NCBI RefSeq assembly: GCF_022570735.2
Contig: NZ_JANCNS010000001.1
Coordinates: 1,302,001 to 1,366,000, forward strand
Direction: 5' to 3'
DNA length: 64,000 bases
Origin: Christiangramia oceanisediminis
Lineage (GTDB): Bacteria; Bacteroidota; Bacteroidia; Flavobacteriales; Flavobacteriaceae
Position numbers and translations under genes: made by a program
The notes under the pieces: model-generated
The model's input: the letters and a program-made list of their open reading frames with translations, nothing else
What the model was told of the DNA's origin: nothing
Database searches by the model: none
Shown: positions 8,414-18,002 of the stretch, one piece after another
Layout of the letters: every line of letters begins with the position of its first letter
Position numbering within the stretch: position 1 is the first letter of the stretch

Positions 8414-11074
8414 ATGAGAAAATTATTACTACTGGCGATGCTACTGGCGTCTGCTACAATTTTTGCCCAGGGAACTGTTACCGGTACGGTTTACGATTCA
8501 GAGATGAACTCTCCGCTACCTGGTGCAACAGTCCTGGTTTCCGGAACCAACACCGGAACTTCAACCGATTTTGATGGAAATTTCAGTATTAATGTACCGG
8601 CCAGTTCCGGAACACTGGAAATTAGTTTCGTAGGATATGAAACTAAAAGATTGCCATTTACCCTGGTAGATGGAAAGGCCGATCTTGGACAGATTATTCT
8701 TAACACCGATGCCGGAGCCCTTTCGGAAATCGTGGTGATAGGTTCTGGAGTGATCGACCTGGAAGAAGATAGGCAAACGCCTATTGCTGTTTCTACTATT
8801 AGAAGAGGTGAGATACAGCAGAAGGCTGCCGGGAACGTTGAATTTCCTGAAGTCATGAAAAGTGTACCATCGGTGTATGTTTCAAACCAAACGGGGTTTG
8901 GCGATTCACAAATGTTTCTGCGTGGTTTTAGCCAGGCCAATACCGCTTTCCTTTTAAACGGACAGCCAATAAACGGGATGGAAGACGGGTTGATGTACTG
9001 GTCTAACTGGTCTGGGATGACAGACATTGCCAACGCTGTACAGGTGCAACGTGGGCTTGGTTCATCCAAACTGGCCATTTCATCGGTTGGAGGTACGGTG
9101 AACATCGTGTCTAAAACAACCGATAAGACCGAAGGCGGATTTGGAAGATTCCTTACCGGAAATGATAGCTTCTTTAAGGCTACTGCCGCTTATGATTCTG
9201 GGCTTAATGATAAGGGATGGGGTTTTTCCGTTCTATTAGATCACTGGCAGGGCCATAGAAAATTTAGCGAAGGAACCTTTGGGGAAGGTCAGAACTATTT
9301 CCTATCCATTGGTAAGCTCCTTGGAGATCATAACTTCAACTTCCTGATCTTTGGAGCACCACAGATGCATGGACAGGTTTGGTCTCAGCCAAGAGAAGTT
9401 GCCGATGTTTTCAGAAAATATAATCAGCATTGGGGTTTCGATGAAGGAGAAATTGAATCGGAAAGAACCAATTTTTACCATAAACCGGTTATGAACCTTA
9501 ACTGGGACTGGAATATTTCTGATGCTTCGAATCTTTCTACCGTTGTGTATGCGTCCTGGGGACGTGGCGGCGGAACCGGTCCAAGAGGAGGTCAGCCAAT
9601 TCGGGAGCCCGATTATAATATTGAAGGAGTTGAAATTGCCGGGCAAATAGATTTTCCTGCAATTCGTGAACGCAACAGCCAAATTGGTGTTGGTGGGGAT
9701 TTTAGCAATCCCGATGGTCCTGGGTATATTAGAAGAGCTTCGATGAACAACCACCAGTGGTATGGTATGGTATCGAACTTTGAAACTCAATTTGGGGAAA
9801 GATTTAGCTTTAATGTGGGAGCAGATTTCAGGTTTTATACTGGAGACCACTTCAGGCAGGTGATCGATTTCTATGATCTTACCGGCTGGTCTAATGACAG
9901 GCCAGATGACCGAATTGTGCGCGAATCTTTCAGCATTAATCCATGGCAAACTCTGTTTGATTATGCCGATGAAGACGAACGGATCAATTACGATTATTCC
10001 GAAGATATCAACTACCAGGGTATATTCTCACAGATCGAATATGCTTCCGATAAATTTTCGATTTTCTTCCAGGGGGCTTTGTCCAATCAATCCTACCAGC
10101 GACAGGATCGATTTGCAACTGATGCCAATGGGGACCAGACCACTGTAGAGTCTGATAAGGCCACTAAAATTGGATTCAACCTTAAGGGAGGAGCTGCTTA
10201 CAGCTTTAATGACCAGCATAAGGTGTTTGTGAATTCAGGTTTCTATTCAAGGCAGCCATTCCTTGACAATATTTTCTCGGGAACTGCTGAGCTTGCCACG
10301 CCCGAAGTAGATAACGAGGAGATCACCGGCCTGGAAGCCGGGTATCGCTTCGAAATTAATAATTTCAGGGCAAATGTGAACGTGTATCGAACCGAGTGGG
10401 CAAACAGGTTCATTTCCAATGGAAATACGATAATTGAACGATCTACTGGGGAAGAGATCGACCTGAGCCGTGAGCAAACCGATGTAACCCAGTTACATTC
10501 CGGTTTGGAAATCGATATTACATACAGGTTGTATAATAATTTGCGGTTTGGAGCCTACACTTCGATTGGAAACTGGGAATTCTCAGGTTCCACTCCTTAC
10601 AGAAGTAGGGATTTTAGAGATAATACCTATTTCGATAACGAAGACCTTGACGATTATACCGATAGGGATGGTAACGATTTACCGGCGAGTTTCTTTTCTG
10701 GTAATGTGAACCTGGACGGAGTTGAATTGGGAAATGCCCCTCAATTTACTATTGGCGCCAATTTTTTCTACGAGGTGACCAATGACTTCGAGTTTGGTCT
10801 CGACTGGAATTATTTCGACAGACTTTATGAATTTGTAGATGTATCTGATGTGGTTTCTGAAGGTAATTCGTATGAAACTACTGAGCTGGAAAGTTTTTCG
10901 GTATTCGATTTTACAACCAGTTATAATTTCGATATCGGGAATAACAGTGATTTTATCTTAAGAGCGAATGTCTATAACCTGTTCAATACTGCCTATATCA
11001 ATCAAACTGATGCGTTTGGCGTATTTTACGGGAATGGTAGAACCTGGAACGCAAGCGTTACCTATAGGTTCTAA
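8414..11074 (+). CDS. TonB-dependent outer-membrane receptor A (carboxypeptidase-regulatory N-domain)
   Basis: The 886-residue protein has a signal peptide (MRKLLLLAMLLASATIFAQ), a CarboxypepD_reg-like beta-sandwich (about 20-105), a plug domain (about 110-235) and a 22-strand-type barrel ending YRF. The plug holds NGQPINGMEDGLMYWSNWSG and VGGTVNIVSK. The YWSNW..G motif is shared with receptors B (11356) and C (19733), marking one subfamily. No SusD-like partner is encoded beside it, so it is not a polysaccharide-utilisation pair. It presumably imports a ligand across the outer membrane using TonB energy; the ligand is unknown. It has its own promoter and terminator, and its signal peptide is nearly identical to that of receptor B. 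Confidence 0.9.
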   Translation: MRKLLLLAMLLASATIFAQGTVTGTVYDSEMNSPLPGATVLVSGTNTGTSTDFDGNFSINVPASSGTLEISFVGYETKRLPFTLVDGKADLGQIILNTDAGALSEIVVIGSGVIDLEEDRQTPIAVSTIRRGEIQQKAAGNVEFPEVMKSVPSVYVSNQTGFGDSQMFLRGFSQANTAFLLNGQPINGMEDGLMYWSNWSGMTDIANAVQVQRGLGSSKLAISSVGGTVNIVSKTTDKTEGGFGRFLTGNDSFFKATAAYDSGLNDKGWGFSVLLDHWQGHRKFSEGTFGEGQNYFLSIGKLLGDHNFNFLIFGAPQMHGQVWSQPREVADVFRKYNQHWGFDEGEIESERTNFYHKPVMNLNWDWNISDASNLSTVVYASWGRGGGTGPRGGQPIREPDYNIEGVEIAGQIDFPAIRERNSQIGVGGDFSNPDGPGYIRRASMNNHQWYGMVSNFETQFGERFSFNVGADFRFYTGDHFRQVIDFYDLTGWSNDRPDDRIVRESFSINPWQTLFDYADEDERINYDYSEDINYQGIFSQIEYASDKFSIFFQGALSNQSYQRQDRFATDANGDQTTVESDKATKIGFNLKGGAAYSFNDQHKVFVNSGFYSRQPFLDNIFSGTAELATPEVDNEEITGLEAGYRFEINNFRANVNVYRTEWANRFISNGNTIIERSTGEEIDLSREQTDVTQLHSGLEIDITYRLYNNLRFGAYTSIGNWEFSGSTPYRSRDFRDNTYFDNEDLDDYTDRDGNDLPASFFSGNVNLDGVELGNAPQFTIGANFFYEVTNDFEFGLDWNYFDRLYEFVDVSDVVSEGNSYETTELESFSVFDFTTSYNFDIGNNSDFILRANVYNLFNTAYINQTDAFGVFYGNGRTWNASVTYRF

Positions 11075-11103
11075 AACCGAAAAATAATTCAATTCCTATT
11101 TAT

Positions 11104-11132
11104 GGCTCCGGGTAATCCTGGAGCCTTTTTTT
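11104..11132 (+). terminator. Terminator of the receptor A gene
   Basis: The stem ggctccggg/cctggagcc with a TAAT loop is followed by seven T. It lies 30 bp after the stop codon, so receptors A and B are separate transcription units. Confidence 0.85.
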
Positions 11133-11355
11133 AACATACTTTTCACATATAAGTAGGGCAGCTTCTCAAAATACTGTTAGACAGTCAATTACTCTCTGGG
11201 CTTTGAATTTATAGACCTGATATTTAATTGGTTATATCGTTTTCGTAAATAAAAAGCTTGTTTTAGTTAAAAATCTTAACATTTAAATAATGCAGGATCG
11301 CAAAGAATATATTTTTTTTGCAGCGAATTTAAATCAAACACAAACTTTTTAAAAC

Positions 11356-13890
11356 ATGAGGAAATTATTACTGTTAGCGATGTTTCTTACATCTGCTACC
11401 ATTTTTGCTCAAGGGACTATTACCGGAACGGTGATTGATTCCGAAATGGATGGACCGCTACCGGGAGCCAACGTCAAAGTTGTAGGTACGAACAACGGTA
11501 CCATGACCGACTTCGATGGAAATTTCAGTCTTGATGTAGGGTCAGCTGAAGGATCTATTGAGATCAGTTTCGTGGGTTACGAAACTAAAACTGTAAAATT
11601 TTCAGTTTCTGGAGGAACGGCTGATCTGGGAAGGATCATTCTTAGTCCTGATGCAGATGCACTGGATGAGGTAGTTGTAACTAGCTTCTCGCTGGCAATA
11701 GACAGGAAAACCCCTGTTGCTGTATCTACAATTAGTGCAGCTGAAATTGAAACCAAGATCGGAAACCAGGAATTTCCTGAAGTTCTTAAATCTACACCAG
11801 GTGTTTATGCCAACAAGAGTGGTGGTGGATTTGGAGATGCCGAGCTTAGAATGAGAGGTTTTGAAGGTGAAAACATCGCAGTAATGATCAATGGTGTTCC
11901 TGTAAACGACATGGAAAATGGTCGTGTTTACTGGAGTAACTGGGCTGGTCTTAGTGATGTAACCAGAACCATGCAAACTCAAAGAGGTCTAGGTGCTGCT
12001 AAAGTAGCTGTACCATCTATCGCAGGTACCGTGAACATCGTAACTAAAACTACCGATGCGGTAAAAGGTGGAAACATCTACGCTGCTACTGGTAACGATG
12101 GCTATACTAAATTTGGTGCTACCGTTTCAACCGGTAAGACCGAAGGAGGGCTTGCTGCTACTGTTTCTGCCTCTAAAACTACCGGTAACGGTTATGTTGA
12201 TGGAACACAGTTTGACGCTTATAACTACTTCATTAATTTCGCCAAGGAGTTTGGTGAAGACCACGAATTATCTTTCACTGCTTTTGGTGCACCACAAACT
12301 CATGGGCAGCGTCAAAACAGGTACCTTATCGAAACTTACCGCGAGAGTGAGAGCGGCATTCGTTTCAACGGTGACTGGGGTTATATGAACGGTCAGGTTA
12401 CTCATATAGAAGATAACTTCTACCACAAACCACAAATGTCTTTGAACCATTACTGGGACATCTCTGAAAAAACTGAACTTTCAACCGCTCTTTATGCTTC
12501 TTTCGGAACCGGAGGAGGTGGTGGATGGGCAGGAACCAACAAGTTTGGTCTTAACTCAAAATACAGAGATGGTTACCTGGAGCCAGTTAATCTTGACCTT
12601 ATCGTAGACGAGAATGTTACAAGAGGAGCTCAGGGTTCTGAAACGATCCTAAGAGCTTCAAGAAACGACCATAACTGGTATGGAGCACTTTCTACTCTTT
12701 CTACAGATCTAACCGAAGATATCGAGCTTTTGGCAGGTGTCGACCTTAGATATTACAAAGGAAAACACTTCCAGGAGGTTACCGACCTTCTTGGCGGACA
12801 GTATTTCTTCGACGATTCTAACGTGAACGATCCTGTAAACCTTGCTCGCGAGGGTGATAAGATTAGCTACTATAACGATGGTATCGTACTTTGGGAAGGT
12901 GGATTCCTTCAGGCTGAGTACACAAAATCAGATTTTGATGCCTTCGTTTCTCTTGCTGCTTCTAATACCTCTTACAAGCGTATCGATTATTTCAACTACG
13001 AAGATTCAAATCCTTTACAGGAAACCGACTTTGTAAACTTCTTCGGTTTCCAGGCAAAAGGTGGAGCTAACTATAACTTCACGAAGAGTAGTGGTGTATT
13101 TGCAAACATTGGATATTTTGAAAGAGCACCATTCTTTGATGCTGTTTTCCTTAATTTCCAGAATGATGTAAACGCAGACGCACCAAACCAAAAGATATTC
13201 AGTACTGAGCTTGGATATACTTTCAGAACTGAAAAACTAAGAGCGAATGTGAACGTTTACAGAACCCAGTGGAACGATAGATCTCTAAACTATAGCTATA
13301 ACAATCCTGATGGTTCTCTTGGAGTAGCTAACATTTTGGGTGTAAACGCACTTCACCAGGGTATCGAACTTGATTTTGAATACCGTCCTTTTGAAGAGCT
13401 AACCGTAACAGGTTTCGCTTCTCTTGGAGACTGGACCTGGTCTGACAATGTAACTGGTGTTCAGATCTTCGATGAAGAGCAGAATCTGGTTGATGAGGTT
13501 AATCTATTTATCGAGGATACTAAAGTAGGTGGATCTCCACAAACTACTGCCGGTCTTGGTGTTGATTATGAGTTCATCGAAAATATGAGGTTAAGAGCGA
13601 ACTATAACTTCTACGGAGATTTCTACTCAGATTTCGATCCGGTAAGCCGTACGAGTCCTGATACTCCTGAAGTTTGGAAATTGCCTGATTTTGGTACTAT
13701 AGATGCCGGTCTTTCTTACGACTTCTCTATTGTAGGATTTGATGCTGCTATCAACGGAAACGTTTACAACATTACAGATACCAGTTATATCGCAAACGCT
13801 CAAAACGGGCTTAATAACGATGCCCGTACTGCTTTGGTATGGTATGGTTTCGGAAGAACCTATTCTATTGGAGCAAAACTTAATTTCTAA
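11356..13890 (+). CDS. TonB-dependent outer-membrane receptor B
   Basis: The 844-residue protein has the same plan as receptor A: signal peptide MRKLLLLAMFLTSATIFAQ, CarboxypepD_reg-like domain (about 20-105), plug with VPVNDMENGRVYWSNWAGL (about 175-195) and AGTVNIVTK, then a barrel ending GAKLNF. Codon choice is visibly more biased than in neighbouring genes (recurrent GGT, GCT, ACC, CTT, AAC), usually a sign of strong expression. The gene is followed after 12 nt by the repeat lipoprotein, which shares that codon style, so the two are very likely one operon and surface partners. The substrate is unknown. The context of secreted nucleases suggests nucleic-acid or phosphodiester scavenging, by inference only. 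Confidence 0.9.
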   Translation: MRKLLLLAMFLTSATIFAQGTITGTVIDSEMDGPLPGANVKVVGTNNGTMTDFDGNFSLDVGSAEGSIEISFVGYETKTVKFSVSGGTADLGRIILSPDADALDEVVVTSFSLAIDRKTPVAVSTISAAEIETKIGNQEFPEVLKSTPGVYANKSGGGFGDAELRMRGFEGENIAVMINGVPVNDMENGRVYWSNWAGLSDVTRTMQTQRGLGAAKVAVPSIAGTVNIVTKTTDAVKGGNIYAATGNDGYTKFGATVSTGKTEGGLAATVSASKTTGNGYVDGTQFDAYNYFINFAKEFGEDHELSFTAFGAPQTHGQRQNRYLIETYRESESGIRFNGDWGYMNGQVTHIEDNFYHKPQMSLNHYWDISEKTELSTALYASFGTGGGGGWAGTNKFGLNSKYRDGYLEPVNLDLIVDENVTRGAQGSETILRASRNDHNWYGALSTLSTDLTEDIELLAGVDLRYYKGKHFQEVTDLLGGQYFFDDSNVNDPVNLAREGDKISYYNDGIVLWEGGFLQAEYTKSDFDAFVSLAASNTSYKRIDYFNYEDSNPLQETDFVNFFGFQAKGGANYNFTKSSGVFANIGYFERAPFFDAVFLNFQNDVNADAPNQKIFSTELGYTFRTEKLRANVNVYRTQWNDRSLNYSYNNPDGSLGVANILGVNALHQGIELDFEYRPFEELTVTGFASLGDWTWSDNVTGVQIFDEEQNLVDEVNLFIEDTKVGGSPQTTAGLGVDYEFIENMRLRANYNFYGDFYSDFDPVSRTSPDTPEVWKLPDFGTIDAGLSYDFSIVGFDAAINGNVYNITDTSYIANAQNGLNNDARTALVWYGFGRTYSIGAKLNF

Positions 13891-13902
13891 AAATATATAA
13901 TA

Positions 13903-15621
13903 ATGAAAAAGTCATTCAATCTAATTATGGTTTTGTTGGGTATGCTCGTGGTGAGCTGTAACCCAATGGAAGAAATCCATGACGAAATAGATACTGAGTT
14001 GGACAATCAGATGGCTGTGGCTGAAGCTGATTATGTTCTAACTGAAGATGATTACGAAGACCTTGGGCAGAGCTTCCCAAACTTTAGCTCTGTTGAAGAT
14101 GCAAGGACTCTAATACCTACGCTTTTATCAGATCTTTTTCCTACTTACGGAGCAGGTTCTATCATTAACGTAGGCTTCGACCTGTATGATCCTTTAAGAG
14201 TTCAAAATTATACGGTTACTGATTCAGATTACTCTAAAATAGAGCTTTCCAATGATTATTTTTCTGGAATGGGAGAGATCAAAGAATTCCTGGAGATCGA
14301 ATTTCCACAGGCTGAAGAAGGAGCTTACGTAAGATTAACTTACGATATGCTTGCAGATGAGAAATACTACTCTCTTAATGACGGGGATTACGATTTCGTG
14401 GGTGAAGAATTTGAAGCTGAATATGCTGGTCCTGCAGGAAATGCTGCTCAGTATGGTAGTTTTGATGTTAGAGAAAGCAGCGATAACTACTGGAGCGAAG
14501 ATATGCTTATTGAAGCTCTGGGAGCTGTGATTTCTGAAAATTTCGGAACCGTAGCCGGGCAGAAATATAATGTTACCTATGAAGTTTATTCTGGTAGCGT
14601 TGAAGAGAGAAGTATGACTATCCAGTTTGATGGCAATGCATATGTTTCTGTTGGAGGTACTTCTTACGAACTATCTGATGCCGATTATGATGCTATTGGA
14701 GATGAGTTTGCTGATGAATACGCAGGTCCTGCAGCTAATGCAGCTAGATTTGGAAGCTTTGACGTAAGATCTAGCAGTGACAATTACTGGAGTGAGGATA
14801 TGGTTTTAGAAGCGGTTAACTATATTCTAAAAACTCAATACCCTGCTGCCGAAGATGGAGCTAAATTTGCAGTTTCCTATGCTATTTATAATGGTTCAGT
14901 TTCTACTCAGGTAACTAACGTGGTTTTAAGCGGAGATGATTATGTAATCGATACCGAAGCTTCAGTTTCAACAATTGAAGAAACTAAAGTATTCGCTTAT
15001 ACCAATGGTGAATGGAACGAGCCATATATGCTTCCATCTGATTCTTACACTGAAGAATTCGGTCAGTCTTATTCTAACTTTGGAGACGAGGAAGAAGCTC
15101 TTTCAAAGATCGCTATTTTCCTTGGTAGAGAATTCCCTTATGCAACCGAAGGTGAATATAAGGCTGTTGGTTATAGGTTCTATAACGGTGAAGCAACCGT
15201 AACCGAATATGCAAATTACGTATTCAAAGGAGGTGAGTGGAACCTGATCCCAACTGTGATTTCTGATTCTCTTCAGTTTGGATATGAAGATGGAACCTGG
15301 GTGCCAGATAACACCATCAACTATACCCTAAGCTCAGCCGATTATTCTATAATTGCTGATGCACTTGCTGGAAACGCCGAGTATTCTACTGCAGTAGCAA
15401 GTATGGAGCGTTACAGTAACTTTGATCGTCGTCCGGGGGCTAGCGCTTATTGGAGTGATGAAATGGTGGTTGTTGCCATGAAGGCACTATTGAACGAGAT
15501 CGCGCCTAACGCAGAGGAAGGTCAGAAGTATGTGCTTACTTTTGATATCTATAATGGATCAAACACTACCGAAAGTCTTGGCCTTATCAAAGAAGGCGGA
15601 GAATGGGTAGTTAACGAGTAA
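13903..15621 (+). CDS. Surface lipoprotein built of six tandem repeats, partner of receptor B
   Basis: The 572-residue protein starts with a lipoprotein signal (MKKSFNLIMVLLGMLVVSC, Cys at about 19). A domain starting Y-x-L-x-x-x-D-Y is repeated about six times, from residues near 42, 103, 154, 258, 380 and 475. The best copies contain SFDVR-SSDNYWSEDM, then a short helix, FPxAEEGxKY and a beta-rich end with YNGSV. The middle copies are the most alike. Composition is very acidic (many Asp, Glu, Tyr), fitting a calcium- or cation-rich outside surface. I do not recognise a named domain. Its position directly behind a TonB receptor suggests a ligand-binding lid or accessory role like SusD, without SusD sequence features. 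Confidence 0.75.
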   Translation: MKKSFNLIMVLLGMLVVSCNPMEEIHDEIDTELDNQMAVAEADYVLTEDDYEDLGQSFPNFSSVEDARTLIPTLLSDLFPTYGAGSIINVGFDLYDPLRVQNYTVTDSDYSKIELSNDYFSGMGEIKEFLEIEFPQAEEGAYVRLTYDMLADEKYYSLNDGDYDFVGEEFEAEYAGPAGNAAQYGSFDVRESSDNYWSEDMLIEALGAVISENFGTVAGQKYNVTYEVYSGSVEERSMTIQFDGNAYVSVGGTSYELSDADYDAIGDEFADEYAGPAANAARFGSFDVRSSSDNYWSEDMVLEAVNYILKTQYPAAEDGAKFAVSYAIYNGSVSTQVTNVVLSGDDYVIDTEASVSTIEETKVFAYTNGEWNEPYMLPSDSYTEEFGQSYSNFGDEEEALSKIAIFLGREFPYATEGEYKAVGYRFYNGEATVTEYANYVFKGGEWNLIPTVISDSLQFGYEDGTWVPDNTINYTLSSADYSIIADALAGNAEYSTAVASMERYSNFDRRPGASAYWSDEMVVVAMKALLNEIAPNAEEGQKYVLTFDIYNGSNTTESLGLIKEGGEWVVNE

Positions 15622-15647
15622 GATCGAAACTATATTCTTAATAAAAG

Positions 15648-15679
15648 ACCTCTTATCAGCCATGGTAAGAGGTTTTTTT
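15648..15679 (+). terminator. Terminator of the receptor B / repeat lipoprotein operon
   Basis: acctctta/taagaggt stem followed by a seven-T run, 26 bp after the stop codon. Confidence 0.85.
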
Positions 15680-15725
15680 AATTTTGGCTGAAATGTTTGA
15701 TATTTGCAGCCCTTAAATTTTCCAA

Positions 15726-17363
15726 ATGAAGAAATTAACTTATTTATTCCTGTGTTTGCTAATCCTTGCCTGTAGTGCTGAAGATGAACCGGGAACAGAT
15801 CCTGGACCGCCAGTTGCCAAAAAGGATCCTACGGCCCAGGATGATGAGCTCACCGCAGTAGAGAACGAGGCCTACATCTTTAATAGGGCTGTTCTTTTAG
15901 AAAACGACGAATTGATAGATAACGCCATCATCGTCTCCGTAGATGCTGAAACCCAGGAAGGCGGAAGCATTACCGATAACAGGGATAATACCTATACCTA
16001 TGATCCCCCTTTAGATTACCAGGGAGAGGATAGTTTTTCCTATACCATCTGTGTGCCGGGCGATTCTGAAAGATGCTCCACCGCGACCGTAACTATTGCT
16101 GTTGGTGACGCGGGATCTCCGGTTGCTGTAGACGATGCGTACCAAACCGAAGAGGACAAACCTTATACGATCATTAATTATCTGGATAACGACCAGGTGG
16201 TGGATAATGCGGTTGTTACCGAAGTTCTAAGCGAAAGTGGAAATTCAACTGTTGTATTACAGGAGGATGGAAGCATTGTTTACACCCCAAATCAGGGATT
16301 TTCTGGGGAAGATAGCTTTACCTATACCCTTTGCGATGACGATGAAACCCCTAACTGTTCTACGGCCACCATAACCATGACCGTTATTGATACAGGTTCT
16401 CCTGTGGCAAGGGACGATTCTAGAGTAGTAGAAATTGGTAGTGGAGGAATCAATTTTAAAAGACTTCTGGATAATGACGACCTGATAGACGATGCTCAAA
16501 TCACCTCTGTGAATGGTGATGGAATAAGCGGACAGGTAACACTTGAAAACGACGGTAGCGTTACCTATATACCCGCTGCGGGCTTTTCTGGCGAGGAGAC
16601 TTTCACCTATACTATCTGTGACGATGATGCCGAACCTACCTGCTCTACGGCAAATGTGACCATTAATGTAGTTGAGGCGGTAGCTTTTGATATTCCTGCC
16701 GGCCTTGAAGATTATTATTCTGAATTGGTCTTCACTCAGGATTCAGATCTATTATATGAGAGCCTGTCTGATTTCAGCACCACCATGCATACCAACAGGC
16801 TGGAGTATTCAGATCGTCATGATTATTTATATGATGCCGATGCTGCACTAAATGATCCATCAATGGTCGTGCTGATCTATTCAGGCGAACTAAGACCAGA
16901 TGATGAATACCAGATAGGAGATCTAGATGGAGACGAAAGTTTTAATACGGAACACATCTATCCGCAATCGCTTCTGAATACCGAAGTATCGGTAAGTGAT
17001 CTGCATTTATTAAGGGTGGCTGATGCTGAAGTTAATTCAGAAAGACTGAATTATCCTTTTGTAGATGGGAGCGGCACTTACAAACTGGTAAATGGCAATA
17101 GCTGGTTTCCCGGTGATGACTGGCGAGGAGATGTTGCCAGGATGGTGATGTACGTAAACCTGAGGTACGGGGATTCTTTTGACGAAGTAGGTACGCTTGA
17201 GCTTTTCCTTAAATGGAATCGTGAAGATCCTGTTTCAGACTTCGAGATCCAGCGAAATAATGTGATAGAAGGCGCCCAGGGCAACCGAAACCCTTTTATT
17301 GATAATCCATATTTGGCAACCATTATCTGGGGTGGGGAAGCTGCAGAAAATAGGTGGGAATAA
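15726..17363 (+). CDS. Secreted endonuclease I-family nuclease with three Ig/cadherin-like repeats
   Basis: The protein is an exported lipoprotein (MKKLTYLFLCLLILAC, Cys at 16). Three similar beta-sandwich repeats span about 36-130, 133-228 and 231-318. Each carries a DDELI/LDNDxxVDNA-type segment and GxSGEDSFTYTxC...CSTATxTI. The C-terminal 220 residues form an endonuclease I (EndA/NucM-type) domain, with NTEHIYPQS holding the candidate catalytic His, DLHLLR, GDVARMVMYVNLRYG, DPVSDFEIQRNN and QGNRNPFID. The family makes extracellular or periplasmic non-specific nucleases. The paired cysteines in the repeats suggest disulfides. It lies between two TonB-receptor operons, suggesting surface degradation of DNA or RNA for uptake. 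Confidence 0.88.
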   Translation: MKKLTYLFLCLLILACSAEDEPGTDPGPPVAKKDPTAQDDELTAVENEAYIFNRAVLLENDELIDNAIIVSVDAETQEGGSITDNRDNTYTYDPPLDYQGEDSFSYTICVPGDSERCSTATVTIAVGDAGSPVAVDDAYQTEEDKPYTIINYLDNDQVVDNAVVTEVLSESGNSTVVLQEDGSIVYTPNQGFSGEDSFTYTLCDDDETPNCSTATITMTVIDTGSPVARDDSRVVEIGSGGINFKRLLDNDDLIDDAQITSVNGDGISGQVTLENDGSVTYIPAAGFSGEETFTYTICDDDAEPTCSTANVTINVVEAVAFDIPAGLEDYYSELVFTQDSDLLYESLSDFSTTMHTNRLEYSDRHDYLYDADAALNDPSMVVLIYSGELRPDDEYQIGDLDGDESFNTEHIYPQSLLNTEVSVSDLHLLRVADAEVNSERLNYPFVDGSGTYKLVNGNSWFPGDDWRGDVARMVMYVNLRYGDSFDEVGTLELFLKWNREDPVSDFEIQRNNVIEGAQGNRNPFIDNPYLATIIWGGEAAENRWE

Positions 17364-17412
17364 TCCAATTTGGATTTAGTATTTTAGCCTTTGTAGAAAA
17401 ACTAATATAATC

Positions 17413-17850
17413 ATGTACGAAACGGTTCAGTTTATTCATTCCTGGTGGGCATATCTGGTGCTCTTTATGCTTCTAATTGCGAGTTTTAACGGCATTATAG
17501 GTTTTGCCACGAATAAGGAATATTCCGCCACTAATTTCAGGATCGCGCTTTTTACGCTTATCGTAAGCCATATACAGTTGTTGATCGGGATTGTTCTTTA
17601 TTTCCTTACACCATATTTTAGTATGTGGGCGCAGGAAGGAATGGGTGGCGTAATGGGAGATTCTGTGCTGCGTCTTTACAACGTGGAGCACCCGCTTATG
17701 ATGATCATTGCGATAGCCCTTATCACTATTGGATATTCAAAACATAAAAAGAAATTAACTTCAAGACCTAAGTTCAAGATGCTGGCCATCTTTTATGGGC
17801 TGGCACTGGTAGTGATGCTCTCCAGGATTCCATGGGCCGCCTGGTTCTAG
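17413..17850 (+). CDS. Small four-helix integral membrane protein
   Basis: This 145-residue protein has four predicted membrane helices: about 10-32, 44-70, 92-110 and 122-142. His residues lie in or beside the helices (FIHSWWAY, SHIQLLIG, VEHPLMM), an arrangement that would allow haem binding as in cytochrome b561-like proteins; that is speculation. Homologues are common in Bacteroidota and are, I believe, sometimes mislabelled as a ribosomal protein. No function is established. It is a single gene, ending shortly before the first copy of the repeat that brackets the toxin-antitoxin genes. Confidence 0.8.
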   Translation: MYETVQFIHSWWAYLVLFMLLIASFNGIIGFATNKEYSATNFRIALFTLIVSHIQLLIGIVLYFLTPYFSMWAQEGMGGVMGDSVLRLYNVEHPLMMIIAIALITIGYSKHKKKLTSRPKFKMLAIFYGLALVVMLSRIPWAAWF

Positions 17851-17866
17851 GAATTTTGAAAATAAT

Positions 17867-17947
17867 GTCACCTCGAGCGCCTGCCTGCTGATGGCAGGTA
17901 GTCGAAAGGTTAAATAATTTAAAAGCCCCGGTCTTCGGGGCTTTTTT
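17867..17947. repeat. Repeat copy 1 flanking the toxin-antitoxin genes, containing a terminator
   Basis: gtcacctcgagcg, then (after a nested hairpin cctgcc/ggcagg) agtcgaaaggtta, aataattt and the hairpin aaagccccg/cggggcttt with seven T. Copy 2 (18501-18560) has the same order: gtcccctcgagcg, gagtcgagaggtta, tataattt, aaagctcc/ggggcttt. The ctcga/tcgag palindrome core is a type I recognise as widespread between genes in Flavobacteriaceae. Confidence 0.75.
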
Positions 17948-17948
17948 T
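17922..17948 (+). terminator. Rho-independent terminator inside repeat copy 1
   Basis: Perfect aaagccccg/cggggcttt stem, GTCTT loop, then a T-run. It would end the upstream membrane-protein transcript. Confidence 0.85.
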
Positions 17949-18002
17949 AATTATTATGAAAAGGCTTGCTATTTTTATAAAATCGTATCTTACATACAGA
18001 AA

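Noticed and set aside
8491-9105. 204-codon minus-strand ORF inside receptor A
   Set aside because: It is antisense to a clear TonB-receptor gene, has no family-like content or start context, and is explained by the codon pattern of the real gene.
9302-9949. 215-codon minus-strand ORF inside receptor A
   Set aside because: Shadow of the barrel-coding region; low-complexity, no motif.
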